DNA of 45,701 nt from Dyella ginsengisoli LA-4 (GCF_000334915.1 NZ_AMSF01000060.1:1-45701); one strand, 5' to 3'. Counted from the stretch's first letter, positions 31,675 to 41,389 are shown. A program made the numbers and translations. Notes: generated by a model not told the origin, from the sequence alone.

Positions 31675-34600
31675 GCGGCGGCTCCTTCGAGGCGCCCGGC
31701 CAGCGCCGCGTCGGCGGCCTCGACCAGCGCATCGTCGAAGCGGTGGCGCCAGATGCCGGAGCGCGGCGCCAGCCCCACCGCGCGCACGAACAGGTAGATC
31801 GCCTCGCCCAGGTGCTGCTCGCGGCGGTAGCCGGGCAGGCGCTGGCGCAGCATGCGGTCCACCGCCACGGTGTAGAGCAGCGCCTGGAAGCGGTACTGGT
31901 GGTCGTCCATCGCCACGCGCAGCGCGTCGGGCGTATAGCCGTCCAGATGGTCGCCGAGGTAGTTGCTCTTGTAGTCGAGCACGTGGAAGCGTCCGTCGTG
32001 TTCGAGGATCAGGTCGATCTTGCCGGTCATCCGCCCGCGCAGCTGGTTGACCGCGGTGAACGGCACCAGCGTCGGATCGCCGTGGCGCGCGCAGGCCTCG
32101 CGCAGCGCGGCGATGGTGGCGCCGTCGAGCTGGTAGTGGAACTCCATCTCGGCCAGCTGGCGCTGCGGCGGCACGTCGCCGAGCTGCAGGCCGGGCAGCA
32201 GCTCGGCCTCCAGGTTCGCCTGCAGCCGCCGCGCGATCCGCTCGATCAACGCCGGGCGCTCGCGCTCGTCCAGCGGCACGCCGGCGTCGCCGAGCTCGCG
32301 ATCGATCAGGCCGAGCTGGCGGGTCATCGGCTCGCCGATGGTGCGGTGCTCGAACATCGCGTGCAGCGCGTTGCCGATGTCCGCGCCGCGGATCGCCGCC
32401 AGCGCCTGCAGCTCCGGATGCGGCGGCGCCGGTTCGGCGGCGGGCAGCGCCGCGTCGAGCGCCTCGGCAGCCGCATCGGTGGCCGGCGCCTCGTCGCTGG
32501 CGGCCGCGTCTTCCAGCGTGCCCTCGTGGGCGCCGCGGACCAGGTTGGAGAAGCTGTAGACGCGCGCGTCCGGATGCGGCGGCGGTTCCTTGCGCGGCAC
32601 GCGCTCGCGCTCTTCCATCACGTCCGGCACGAGGCGTTCGCCGCGCCACGGCCAGCCGTCGTCGGACCAGCCGAGCTGTGGCGCCGCCGTCGCCAGATCG
32701 AGTCCGGCGGCCCGCGCGGCGAGCAGGCGCTCGATCGACACATCCAGCGGCGCGCGTTCCGGGTCGCTGGCCGGCTTGTCGCTATTGGCCCGCGCCGGAC
32801 GATCCGGCGGCAGCACGTAGACGTGGCAGGCATAGACGGCGCGGGTCAGCGCCACATAGAGCACGCGAAAGCGCTCGTCCTGGCCCTCGTGGTCGTACTG
32901 CGCCTTGGCCGCCTTGCCGAAGCCGATCACGCGCTGGCCGCACAGCGGCTCGTCGATCACCGGCAAGGTGTCGTTGGCGTTGCGCGTGTGGTCCCACATC
33001 AGCGGCAGGAACACCAGGTTGAACTCCAGGCCCTTGCTGGCGTGCAAAGTCATCAGGCGCACGCGCTGCGCGTCGGACTCGATGCGCAGCTGTTGCTCGT
33101 CCGCCGCGTCGCCACCGGCGGCCTCGCCCTCGCGCTGACGGGCGAACCAGGCCAGCAGCTGCTCGCTGCCGTGCAGCTGATCCGCCTGCGCCTGCAGCAG
33201 CTCGCCGAGGTGGCGCAGGTCGGTAAGCATGCGTTCGCCGTCATCGCCGGCGAGCAACGCGGGCGCCGCATGCTCGATCAACTCGCGCACCACCGCCAGC
33301 ACGCCCTCGCGCTGCCAGCGCAGCCGCCACTGCTGGAACTGCTGCTCGTAGTCGAGCCACGCCTCCGGCTGCTCGCGCAGCGCCCTCAGCGTGTGGAAGC
33401 CGAGCCCGTACAGCCGCGTCGCCAGCGCCGCGCGCACCGCGCCCTCATCGCTGGCGTGGTCGATGCCGTAGAGCAGGATCTGCAGCTCGCGCGCCACGTC
33501 GAGCGCGAACACGCTGGAGCGCCCGGCACCGACGCAGGGCACGCCCAGGCGCTGCAAGCGTGCGCGCAGCTCGGTGATGTCCTGGTTGCCGGGCAGCAGC
33601 ACGGCGATGTCGCCCGGCTGCACGGCGCGATCGTCGATGCGATGGCGGCCGGAGGCCAGCAGCTCGGCGATCTGCCGCGCGCAGGCGTCCAGCGCTTCGC
33701 GCGCGCGTGCGGGCACCGACGCGGGATAGTTCGGCTGCCAGTGGAGCTGCAGCGGCTGCGCCAGCGGCACACCGTCGATCGTGTACGGCGCGTCGTCGCG
33801 GCGACCGCTGGCCTTGACCGGCTCGACGCGGATGCGGCCTTCCGGATCCGCGCTCAGCACCTCGCCGGCGGCCTGGTAGAACTGGTTCAGCGCCGCGACC
33901 AGCGGGCGCGAGGAGCGGTGGTTGGTGTCCAGCCGCAGCACCTGGTCGGCGCCGTCGGCGGCGCGCAGGTAGGTGTGGATGTCGCCGCCGCGGAAGCGGT
34001 AGATCGCCTGCTTGGGGTCGCCGATCATCACCATGTGCCCGCGCGGCACGCCGGCCGCGTCGCTGTAGATCGCGCGCAGGATGTCGTACTGCTGGCCGTC
34101 GGTATCCTGGAACTCGTCCACCAGCGCCACCGGCCAGGCCGCGAACAGCCGGTCGGCCAGCGCGCGGTCCTCGCGCTTCAGCGCGCTGCCAACGCGGGCG
34201 ATCAACTCGTCAAAGCTGAGCTGGCCGCGCGCGGCGAGGCGCTCCTCGCGCCAGGCCTGCACCTGCGCCAGCCAGCCCTGCCAGGCGCGCACCTCGTCGG
34301 CCTTGGCGGCGTACTCGAACAGACGGCCGGCGCGGGTGGCGAAGGCGAGCAGTGCCTGTGTCTCGGATGCGCCCAGCGCCTCGACGGCGAGTTGCTCCGT
34401 GGCATCGGCTTCGGCGGCGAGCAGGTTGCCGATCACCGAGGCCTTGGGCGGCTCGCCGCGTTCGCGCAGCCACTGCGCCAGCACCAGCAGCGCGTTCTTC
34501 AGGGCGGTCTTGCGCGGCAGGAAGTTCGCCTTGTCGGCAGCGAACGCTTCGAGTGCATCGGCGCGCGCGGGCGGCAGTTCGGCCTCCAGGCACGCGGCGT

Positions 34601-35237
34601 CTGGCGCCCACAACGCCACGCCGGGCTGCAGGTAGGCCTTGAGCTGACGGCGCAGCGCGGCCAGCGACGCGGGCGCCTCCGGCACCGCGACCTCGCCCTG
34701 CTGCAGCCGCCGCCACAGGTCGGCCGACCATTCGTCCAGCAGCGCCTCGGACGACACCATCTCGCCCAGCTGGAAGCCGGCGCCGCTCTCGAAGGGGAAG
34801 TCGCCGAGGATGCGCCGGCACAGGCCGTGGAGGGTGCCGACCGGGGCCAGGTCCAGCTCGGCCTGGGCGAGGCGCAGGCGCAGGCGGTCGCGTTCGGCCC
34901 GGGCGGGATCGTCCTGCCAGCGCGCCTGCAGCCAGGCGAGGTCGGCGCCGACGTTCGCTGCGGCGATGCCGGCTTGCCAGTCCGCCGCGGCCATCTCGCC
35001 CCACACCAGCTTGGCGCGCAGGCGTTCGCGCAGCTCCTGCGCGGCGGCGTCGGTGAAGGTGGTGACCACCACCGCGCGTGGACTGAGGCCCTGCTCCAGC
35101 AGCAGGCGCAGGTAGAGCACGGCGATGGTCCAGGTCTTGCCCGTGCCGGCGCTGGCCTCGATCAGGGTGCGACCATCGCCGGCCAGCTGCAGCTGGGACC
35201 AGTCCAGCGCGGCGGCGTGTTCGGCGGTGCCGGTCAT
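31671..35237 (-). CDS. recB: Exodeoxyribonuclease V subunit beta
   Basis: An 1188-residue protein (E. coli RecB is 1180) with the 3'-5' SF1 helicase and nuclease domains. The Walker A is EASAGTGKTWT (about 27-37), DEFQDTD is motif II, and MTLHASKGLEFNLVFLPLMW is the motif V region. The nuclease domain has GKIDLILEHDGRFHVLDYKSNYLGD with the catalytic Asp and D1088-Y-K, and QLALLYT-like contacts near the end. It overlaps recC upstream and recD downstream by four bases each, giving a tightly coupled operon. Confidence 0.96.
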   Translation of the reverse strand: MTGTAEHAAALDWSQLQLAGDGRTLIEASAGTGKTWTIAVLYLRLLLEQGLSPRAVVVTTFTDAAAQELRERLRAKLVWGEMAAADWQAGIAAANVGADLAWLQARWQDDPARAERDRLRLRLAQAELDLAPVGTLHGLCRRILGDFPFESGAGFQLGEMVSSEALLDEWSADLWRRLQQGEVAVPEAPASLAALRRQLKAYLQPGVALWAPDAACLEAELPPARADALEAFAADKANFLPRKTALKNALLVLAQWLRERGEPPKASVIGNLLAAEADATEQLAVEALGASETQALLAFATRAGRLFEYAAKADEVRAWQGWLAQVQAWREERLAARGQLSFDELIARVGSALKREDRALADRLFAAWPVALVDEFQDTDGQQYDILRAIYSDAAGVPRGHMVMIGDPKQAIYRFRGGDIHTYLRAADGADQVLRLDTNHRSSRPLVAALNQFYQAAGEVLSADPEGRIRVEPVKASGRRDDAPYTIDGVPLAQPLQLHWQPNYPASVPARAREALDACARQIAELLASGRHRIDDRAVQPGDIAVLLPGNQDITELRARLQRLGVPCVGAGRSSVFALDVARELQILLYGIDHASDEGAVRAALATRLYGLGFHTLRALREQPEAWLDYEQQFQQWRLRWQREGVLAVVRELIEHAAPALLAGDDGERMLTDLRHLGELLQAQADQLHGSEQLLAWFARQREGEAAGGDAADEQQLRIESDAQRVRLMTLHASKGLEFNLVFLPLMWDHTRNANDTLPVIDEPLCGQRVIGFGKAAKAQYDHEGQDERFRVLYVALTRAVYACHVYVLPPDRPARANSDKPASDPERAPLDVSIERLLAARAAGLDLATAAPQLGWSDDGWPWRGERLVPDVMEERERVPRKEPPPHPDARVYSFSNLVRGAHEGTLEDAAASDEAPATDAAAEALDAALPAAEPAPPHPELQALAAIRGADIGNALHAMFEHRTIGEPMTRQLGLIDRELGDAGVPLDERERPALIERIARRLQANLEAELLPGLQLGDVPPQRQLAEMEFHYQLDGATIAALREACARHGDPTLVPFTAVNQLRGRMTGKIDLILEHDGRFHVLDYKSNYLGDHLDGYTPDALRVAMDDHQYRFQALLYTVAVDRMLRQRLPGYRREQHLGEAIYLFVRAVGLAPRSGIWRHRFDDALVEAADAALAGRLEGAAA

Positions 35238-38200
35238 GCGTTCACCTCGCCCAGCGTGGCGGGGTCGATCAGGCGCGCCAGGCGCAGCGCCAGCGCCAGC
35301 AATTCCGCGTGCGGCGGCTGGCCGTCGGCGAAGCTCGTCTCACCGGCGAGCAGGCGCGCGTAGCCGGGCGCGTAGTCGCGCTCGCCGGTATTGAAGCCGC
35401 CCTCCCAGGCCTGGCGCGCGGCGTCGGCCTTCTCGTCCAGCGCGGCCCAGCTGGTGCGCGGGAAGTACGGCAGCGGCTGCTGCTGCGCCCGCCGCCAGAT
35501 GGTCAACAGCGCGGCGACGCGCGCGGCGAGCGCCTCGCGCATCGCGCGCGCCGTCTCCGGCGCCGCGGCGAGCATCGCCTCGTCCCAGGCATTGAACGGG
35601 GCACCCACATCGGTCTTTTCGTCCGCGGTGAACACCGCCACCCGCACCGGCGTGGCGGCGTCGGCGGCGAGGCGCAGCAGCGTCCAGTCGAGGAACAGCG
35701 GCACGCGCTGGGCGAACGTCAGCGACTCAGCCTTCTTGCCAGGCCAGGCCTCGAACAACCATAACGCCCCGTCGGTGTCGAACACGCGCTCCAGCGAACC
35801 TTCTACCGTGTGTTCGCCCACCGAGAGAGCCAGCGCGCGCGGCTGGCGCTGCGGCAGCGTACCGGCGAACAAGGGATGCGCTTCGGCAACCTTGAGCAGC
35901 GCGTTCACCGCGTCGCGCTCGGCCATCCAGGCGGCCAGGCCAAGCCGGCCGCCCGGCAGCAGGCCGCTCAGCCGCAGCCAGGCCGGGGCCTGTTCCGGCA
36001 GATCGAAGCGGCCTTCGCCCAGCGCCTCGAAAAACAGCCGTCGCCCGACCTGGTCCACCGCACTGAAGCCCGGCTGCAGCGGCTCGTCGGCCTGCAGGCG
36101 GTCGTCCTCCAGCGCGTCGAGGCGGATATGCAGCCGCTGCGCCAGCAACTGCCGCGCGGGATCGCGGAAATAGGCCTGCACCTCGCGCAGCGCGATCACG
36201 CCAGCGTCGTCGCCGGCCGCTGAAGGGGCCACTTCGGCCGGCTCGAGGAATGGCCTGACCGGCGCGCCACGCACCATGCCGGCGCTGCCGCCGTCGAAGG
36301 TGAACAGGCGCGGGTCGCTGCCATCGAAGTAGCGACGGTCGAACGGCTGCAGCGGGTGCTTGATCCGCCACGGCCGATGGATCGTGCGCGGCCGGCCCGA
36401 CGCAGGCGGACGGTCGTCCTCGTCGGCCGCGACGTCGCGCAGGTTGGCCCGGTCGTCCAGGCACTGCAGCAGCTCGGCCAGCGGCGCGGCCGGGTTGCGC
36501 GGCTTGCCGTCGCGCACGCCCTCGCCGAGGTAGGAGAGATGCAGCACCTCGCGCGCGGCCATCACCGTCTCCAGGAACAGGTAGCGGTCGTCGCTGCGCA
36601 CGTCGCGGTCGCCAAGACGGCGATGGCGCTGCATCAGGTCGAGCCCGGCGTCGCCCGGGCTGCGCGGGAACTCGCCGTCGTTGAGACCGAGCACGGCGAC
36701 CACCCGGAACGGGATCGCGCGCTGCGGGACCATGCCGCAGAAGGTGACGCCGCCGAGCAGGAAGCGCTGGCGCTCCGGCGCGGCGGCGAGCCGCTCGCGC
36801 AGCACCTCGCGCACCACGGAAAATTCCAGCAGCGGGTCGAGCCCGCAGTCGGCGGTCTCCAGCTTGGTCGCCTGCAGGAAGCGGCGCAGCAGCGACAGTG
36901 CTTCCACCGCGTCGCGGTCGCGCGGATCAATGCGGAACAGCGTGTCGAGCAGGCGCTCCAGCCGCGTGGCCCAGGCCGAGGCGGTGCGCGGCTCGGACGC
37001 GTCGCGATGCAGCTCGGCCAGCGCCAGCAGCAGGCGGTCCAGCGCGCCGAGGATCGCCGCCTGCGGACCGTGCACGCCTTCGGCCGGCCAGAGCTCGCCG
37101 TCCGGCAACGCCCAGCCGGTGTCGCCGGTGTCGGCGTCGCCCAGCACGTAGCCGGCGAGCAGGCGGTCCATGCCCCAGGCGAAGGTGTGTTCGTCGATGC
37201 CGGGCACGCCGAAGCCTTCGCGGAACGCGCCGTCCAGCGCCCAGGCCACGCGCGCCTGGCGCAGCCATCCGGCCAGCGTGTCGAGGTCGCCCTCGCCCAA
37301 ACCCAGCGCGCGGGCCACTTCCGGCACCTGCATCAGGTCGAGCAGTTCCGGCGCGGTGAGCCGCGATTCGGGCATCGCCAGCAGGCGGCTGAAGGCGTCG
37401 AGCAGCGGGTGCGTGCGCGCCACCGCCACGTCGGCCAGGTGATACGGCAGCGGCCCCTGGTGACGGCCGGCCTCGCCGAACACCGCCGGCAGCAGCGGCA
37501 CGTAGGCGGCGATGTCCGGCGCCATCACCACGATGTCCGAGGGTTTCAGGTCCGGCCGTGCGGCCAGCTCGGCGAGCAGCGCGTCGCGCAGCACCTCCAG
37601 CTCGCGCAGGCGGGTGTGGCACAGGTGCACGCGCAGCGAGCGGTCGGCCAGCGTCGCCTTGGTGCCGCCGCGCAGCGGATCGATCAGCGCCGGATCGAGC
37701 TGGCGCAGGCTTTCCTGCAGTCGCTGCAGCAGGCCCGGCAAAGGCTCCGGCGGCGGCGCCTCGTCCTGCCAGTGGCGTATGTCCATCGCCACGGCGTCGT
37801 CGAAGCGCTGCAGGTTCAGCATGAAGTGCTGGCCCATGCGCCCCCAGGCGGCAAGCAGCGGATGCCCCATCTGCAGGAAATGCTGCTCGGACGCCGCGCT
37901 GAAATCGGTGGCGCGGGCCAGCTCGCGCAGCTGCTCGCGCTCGCCGCGCAGGCCGGCCCAGAACTCGCGGCAGGGATCGGGCACGTACAGCACCACCGGA
38001 CGCAGCTGGCTCACCGCGCCCAGCAGGGCCAGCTCGGCCGGGGCGAGATGGCTGATGCCGAACAGGTGCAGCGGCTCGTCGCTGGCGTGGCGGGCGGGAT
38101 CGCGCGCCAGCTCGCGCACCAGCGCCTGCACGCGCTCGCCGCGGTGCGGCAGGCCGATCTCCGCGCGCAGCTGGCGCCACAGCGGCGCCATGAAGGTGGG

Positions 38201-38707
38201 TTCCGGCACGTCGTCGCGGCCGTGCTCCCAGCCGTCGAGCCAGTCCGGCCGGTACACCAGGTACTGCGTGTACAGCCGCGCCAGCCGGTCGGCCAGCTGG
38301 TAGCGGCGGCGCGCCGCGTCGCCGCCGGCGAGGTAGCCCTGCACGCGGGTGTCGTCGATCGCCGGCAGGTGTTCGTGGATGCGCCAGCGCAGGCGGTCGC
38401 GCCGGTACGGCGTGAGCGCCACCGCGCCGCTGCCGAGCACGCTGAGCGCCAGCTCGTCGAGCCAGCTGCTGGGCAGCGAGATGCGCAGGTTGGCGACGAT
38501 GCCGCCGGGGCCGCGCCGGCGCGCCAGCGCGCCAGCCAGCCAGTGCCGCATGCCCGGGTGCGCGGCGATCACCGTCTGCGGCGCCAGCACGTGGGCCGGC
38601 GGCGCGCTGTCGAGCAGCTGCAGCAGCGGGTCGAGCAGGGCCTCGAGCCGGCTGGCCCGGTAGATCACCAGGCCGCGGTGGAATTCGTCCGTGGGGGCAG
38701 GTCGCAT
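35234..38707 (-). CDS. recC: Exodeoxyribonuclease V subunit gamma
   Basis: A 1157-residue RecC, slightly longer than E. coli (1122), the subunit that splits DNA and reads Chi. The fold resembles SF1 helicase and nuclease but is catalytically inactive, so no Walker motif is expected. Family segments seen are the early ASRLEALLDPL start, VLAPQTVIAAHPGMRHWL, LHLFGISHLAPAELALL and the GVTFCGMVPQRAIPFRVVAVLGLNDGEFPR region. It is first of recC-recB-recD. A TATCAT box 38720-38715 would start transcription almost at the ATG. Confidence 0.95.
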   Translation of the reverse strand: MRPAPTDEFHRGLVIYRASRLEALLDPLLQLLDSAPPAHVLAPQTVIAAHPGMRHWLAGALARRRGPGGIVANLRISLPSSWLDELALSVLGSGAVALTPYRRDRLRWRIHEHLPAIDDTRVQGYLAGGDAARRRYQLADRLARLYTQYLVYRPDWLDGWEHGRDDVPEPTFMAPLWRQLRAEIGLPHRGERVQALVRELARDPARHASDEPLHLFGISHLAPAELALLGAVSQLRPVVLYVPDPCREFWAGLRGEREQLRELARATDFSAASEQHFLQMGHPLLAAWGRMGQHFMLNLQRFDDAVAMDIRHWQDEAPPPEPLPGLLQRLQESLRQLDPALIDPLRGGTKATLADRSLRVHLCHTRLRELEVLRDALLAELAARPDLKPSDIVVMAPDIAAYVPLLPAVFGEAGRHQGPLPYHLADVAVARTHPLLDAFSRLLAMPESRLTAPELLDLMQVPEVARALGLGEGDLDTLAGWLRQARVAWALDGAFREGFGVPGIDEHTFAWGMDRLLAGYVLGDADTGDTGWALPDGELWPAEGVHGPQAAILGALDRLLLALAELHRDASEPRTASAWATRLERLLDTLFRIDPRDRDAVEALSLLRRFLQATKLETADCGLDPLLEFSVVREVLRERLAAAPERQRFLLGGVTFCGMVPQRAIPFRVVAVLGLNDGEFPRSPGDAGLDLMQRHRRLGDRDVRSDDRYLFLETVMAAREVLHLSYLGEGVRDGKPRNPAAPLAELLQCLDDRANLRDVAADEDDRPPASGRPRTIHRPWRIKHPLQPFDRRYFDGSDPRLFTFDGGSAGMVRGAPVRPFLEPAEVAPSAAGDDAGVIALREVQAYFRDPARQLLAQRLHIRLDALEDDRLQADEPLQPGFSAVDQVGRRLFFEALGEGRFDLPEQAPAWLRLSGLLPGGRLGLAAWMAERDAVNALLKVAEAHPLFAGTLPQRQPRALALSVGEHTVEGSLERVFDTDGALWLFEAWPGKKAESLTFAQRVPLFLDWTLLRLAADAATPVRVAVFTADEKTDVGAPFNAWDEAMLAAAPETARAMREALAARVAALLTIWRRAQQQPLPYFPRTSWAALDEKADAARQAWEGGFNTGERDYAPGYARLLAGETSFADGQPPHAELLALALRLARLIDPATLGEVNA

Positions 38708-38714
38708 CGTCGGG

Positions 38715-38720
38715 ATGATA
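38715..38720 (-). promoter_or_regulatory. -10-like TATCAT before recC
   Basis: GGCTATCATCCCG on the minus strand ends eight bases before the recC ATG, so a start there would make a leaderless or near-leaderless message. The -35 region is weak. The same GGCTATCAT box occurs before rplM and trpG. Confidence 0.3.
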
Positions 38721-38784
38721 GCCGGCGGCAGGAGGCCGCCATCACATCACCGGGGCATCGCAGTGGCTGCGACGGTGGCGGGAT

Positions 38785-39156
38785 TCACCACTCCAGCGGC
38801 AGATCCCGGGCGGGCGGGTCGCCGTCAAGGGCGGCCGAGTCGGCCACGGCGCGCCGCAGGCCACGCTCGGTGTGTTCGCGGGCCTGGCGCAGGGCGATCA
38901 GCGCACGCATGTTGCGCTCGAGTTCGGCCAGGGTGATCGGAAAGAAGCCCGGGTCCCGATCGCCGACCGTCCAGCTGCGCGCGCGATGCGCATCGACCGG
39001 CACCACCGCCGCGTGCAGGGCTTCGACCACTTCGTCCGGCTGCACCTCGCCCAGTTCGCAGATCAGGCGCCACAGCCAGTTCAACCGCTGCGGATCGATC
39101 CCGCGGTTCATCGGTGGGCGACGATAGGGCAGACGGGCGAGTTCGTGATCGTACAT
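38785..39156 (-). CDS. Hypothetical protein
   Basis: A 123-residue cytoplasmic protein, mainly helical (RLNWLWRLICELGEVQPDEVVEAL, spread over residues 24-47), with an acidic-basic mix and no membrane segment. I do not recognise its family. ATG 39156 gives the full frame; ATG 39111 gives 108 residues and is also possible because neither has a strong ribosome binding site. It lies between the exported chorismate-lyase-like gene and recC on the same strand, 77 bases before recC, and may be co-transcribed with both. Confidence 0.6.
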   Translation of the reverse strand: MYDHELARLPYRRPPMNRGIDPQRLNWLWRLICELGEVQPDEVVEALHAAVVPVDAHRARSWTVGDRDPGFFPITLAELERNMRALIALRQAREHTERGLRRAVADSAALDGDPPARDLPLEW

Positions 39157-39221
39157 GGCGGTCTCGGACGGGCCTTGCGGTTCGACGCCTGGGCAGCGCC
39201 GATCAGCATGTTAACCCGCTT

Positions 39222-39908
39222 TCACGGGTGCGCGGAGGGGGGCTCGAACGCCAGCACCTGGTCGGTATAGGTCTCGATCAGCGCGCTGAAGGGATGCCCT
39301 TCCCCATCGAACAACAGCGCACGGTGCTGCAGCAGGCGCGGCGGTATCGGCAGCAGGCCGGCATGATCGGCCGGCAGTTCGGCGGCCTGCTCCCAGCCGG
39401 ATGGCAGCGGCGACCAGAGCAGCTCGGCGGACAACGTGCGGCGGCGGAAATGCAGCGGTCGGACGACCTTGCCGAAGGGCGTGTCGGTGGTTTCCAGGGT
39501 GTGGTTCATGGCAGCGGTCAGGCGCGACGGCACGTACCAGTTCTCCGCTTCGGACAATGTGCGCCCGCCGCAGCGCAGCGCGACCCGGCGGTAGGCCACC
39601 GGCTCGTCGGCGGCGATGCCGAGCTGCGCGCGCAGATCGTCCGGCAAGGGTCGGGCCGGGCCGTGCACGTGCTCGGCGGTGACCCGGGCGGGCGAGGCCA
39701 TGCCGTGCGCCGCGCACCAGCGTTCCAGCGTCAGCGTGGCGCTGTCGTGGCTGAGCAGGTCCGCATTGAGGGTCTGCAGCAGGGCCAGCGCCTCGGTGCG
39801 CGCCAGCGCGGTGTCGGGCCAGGCCGGTGCCCGCGGCACCCCGTCGGCGTGCACGCCCGCAGCCAGCACGCCAGCCAGCAGCACGCCGGCGCCTCCGTGA
39901 CGGACCAT
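39222..39908 (-). CDS. Exported protein with chorismate-lyase/UTRA-like fold pattern
   Basis: A 228-residue protein with a signal peptide (GAGVLLAGVLAAGVHA then DG). The body shows the pattern 'YRRVAL....LSEAENWYVPSRLT..M...L..TDTPFGKVVRPLHFRR' (about residues 99-155), reminiscent of the chorismate lyase (UbiC)/UTRA superfamily, where this strand-helix layout forms the ligand pocket. It starts five bases after trpE on the same strand, so it is co-transcribed with a chorismate-using enzyme, yet it is predicted to be periplasmic. The usual UbiC active-site residues cannot be checked with confidence by eye. The family call is tentative; function unknown. Confidence 0.65.
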   Translation of the reverse strand: MVRHGGAGVLLAGVLAAGVHADGVPRAPAWPDTALARTEALALLQTLNADLLSHDSATLTLERWCAAHGMASPARVTAEHVHGPARPLPDDLRAQLGIAADEPVAYRRVALRCGGRTLSEAENWYVPSRLTAAMNHTLETTDTPFGKVVRPLHFRRRTLSAELLWSPLPSGWEQAAELPADHAGLLPIPPRLLQHRALLFDGEGHPFSALIETYTDQVLAFEPPSAHP

Positions 39909-39913
39909 GCGAC

Positions 39914-41389
39914 TCACAGCCCCTTCGCCGCCTGGGCCACCGCGCGGAACAGCGCGCGGCCCTTGTTCATCGTCTCCTCCCACTCCGACGCCGGGTCGGA
40001 GTCGTAGACGATGCCGGCGCCGGCCTGCACGTGCAGGCGGCCGTCCTGGATCACCGCGGTGCGGATCGCGATGGCGGTGTCGGCGTCGCCCCACCAGCCG
40101 ATCCAGCCGATCGCGCCGGCGTAGATGTTGCGCTTGACCGGCTCCAGCTCCTGGATGATCTCCAGCGCACGGATCTTCGGTGCGCCGCTGACCGTGCCGG
40201 CCGGGAAGGTGGCCTTGAGCACGTCCATGTAGGACAGCCCGTCGCGCAGCTCGCCCTCGACCTGGCTGACGATGTGCATGACGTGCGAATAGCGCTCGAC
40301 CACGAAGGACTCGGTGACCGCCACGCTGCCGGTATCGGTGATGCGGCCGACGTCGTTGCGACCCAGGTCGATCAGCATCACGTGCTCGGCACGTTCCTTC
40401 GGATCGGCCAGCAGCTCGGCCTCGAGCGCGACATCCTCGGCCTCGCTGGCGCCACGCTTGCGCGTGCCGGCGATCGGGCGCACGACCACCTTGCCGTCCT
40501 TCAGCCGCGCCAGGATCTCCGGCGAGGAGCCGACGATCTGCGTGGTGCCGAGGTCGACGAAATACATGTACGGCGACGGGTTCAATGCGCGCAGCGCGCG
40601 GTAGACGTCCACCGGCCGCGCGTTGAAGCCCACGCTGAGGCGCTGCGACGGCACCACCTGGAAGATGTCGCCGGCGCGGATGTATTCCTTCGCCTTTTCC
40701 ACCATCGCCTCGAACTCGGCCTTGGTGAAGGAGGATTTGAAGTCGCTCTCGTCCAGCGCCACCGACTGGGTGAGCTGCGGATAGGAGGCACCGCCCTGGC
40801 GCAGCCGGTAGACCAGCGCATCGAGCCGGCGCTGCGCCTGTGCGTAGGCGTGCGGCTGCGACGGGTCGGCGTGCACGATCAGGTACAGCCGGCCCTTGAG
40901 GTTGTCGAACACCGCGACTTCCTCGGCCAGCATCAGCAGCACGTCGGGCGTGCCCAGCTCGTCGGGGCGGTCCCACTTCGCCAGCCGCGGCTCGATGTAG
41001 CCGATCGTCTCGAAGCCGAAGTAGCCGACCAGGCCTCCGCTGAAAGCCGGCAGCTGCGGCAGCCGCGGCACGTCGTACTGCTGGCGCAGCTTCTCGATCT
41101 CGGCCAGTGGATCGTCGAGGTGGCGGCGCTCGGTGACTTCGCCGGCATCCTCCACCTCCAGCTCGTGCCCGCGCAGGCGATACACGCGGCGCGCCGGCAG
41201 GCCGATGATCGAATAGCGACCCCAGGTCGCCCCGCCCTCGACCGACTCGAACAGGAAGGTGTACGGGCCGTCGGCCAGCTTCAGGTACACCGACAGCGGC
41301 GTGTCGAGGTCGGAGAACACCTCGCGCACCAGGGGGATGCGCGTGTGGCCCTGGGCCACCAGCGCGTCGAATTCGTCGCGGGAAATCAC
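39914..41389 (-). CDS. trpE: Anthranilate synthase component I
   Basis: A 491-residue chorismate-utilising enzyme that makes anthranilate with TrpG. The N-terminal domain with the LFES feedback-site motif (YTFLFESVEGG) and the C-terminal catalytic domain with RPIAGTRKRG, DLGRNDVGRI, VEGELRDGLSYMDVLKA, FPAGTVSGAPK and AGAGIVYDSDP are all intact. The start is GTG 41389; no ATG is near and this gives a normal TrpE N-terminus. It is about 30 kb from trpGDC. A TATCTT box near 41430-41425 may be its -10. Confidence 0.95.
   Translation of the reverse strand: MISRDEFDALVAQGHTRIPLVREVFSDLDTPLSVYLKLADGPYTFLFESVEGGATWGRYSIIGLPARRVYRLRGHELEVEDAGEVTERRHLDDPLAEIEKLRQQYDVPRLPQLPAFSGGLVGYFGFETIGYIEPRLAKWDRPDELGTPDVLLMLAEEVAVFDNLKGRLYLIVHADPSQPHAYAQAQRRLDALVYRLRQGGASYPQLTQSVALDESDFKSSFTKAEFEAMVEKAKEYIRAGDIFQVVPSQRLSVGFNARPVDVYRALRALNPSPYMYFVDLGTTQIVGSSPEILARLKDGKVVVRPIAGTRKRGASEAEDVALEAELLADPKERAEHVMLIDLGRNDVGRITDTGSVAVTESFVVERYSHVMHIVSQVEGELRDGLSYMDVLKATFPAGTVSGAPKIRALEIIQELEPVKRNIYAGAIGWIGWWGDADTAIAIRTAVIQDGRLHVQAGAGIVYDSDPASEWEETMNKGRALFRAVAQAAKGL

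Noticed and set aside
31743-35363. A 1206-codon open frame opposite recB
   Set aside because: The composition is low-complexity (His, Gln, Ala, Val, Arg) with no motifs, and it mirrors recB codons. recB on the other strand has full helicase and nuclease motifs.
36356-39127. A 923-codon open frame opposite recC
   Set aside because: Same antisense-shadow composition; it also runs through the intergenic region before recC without any start-site support.
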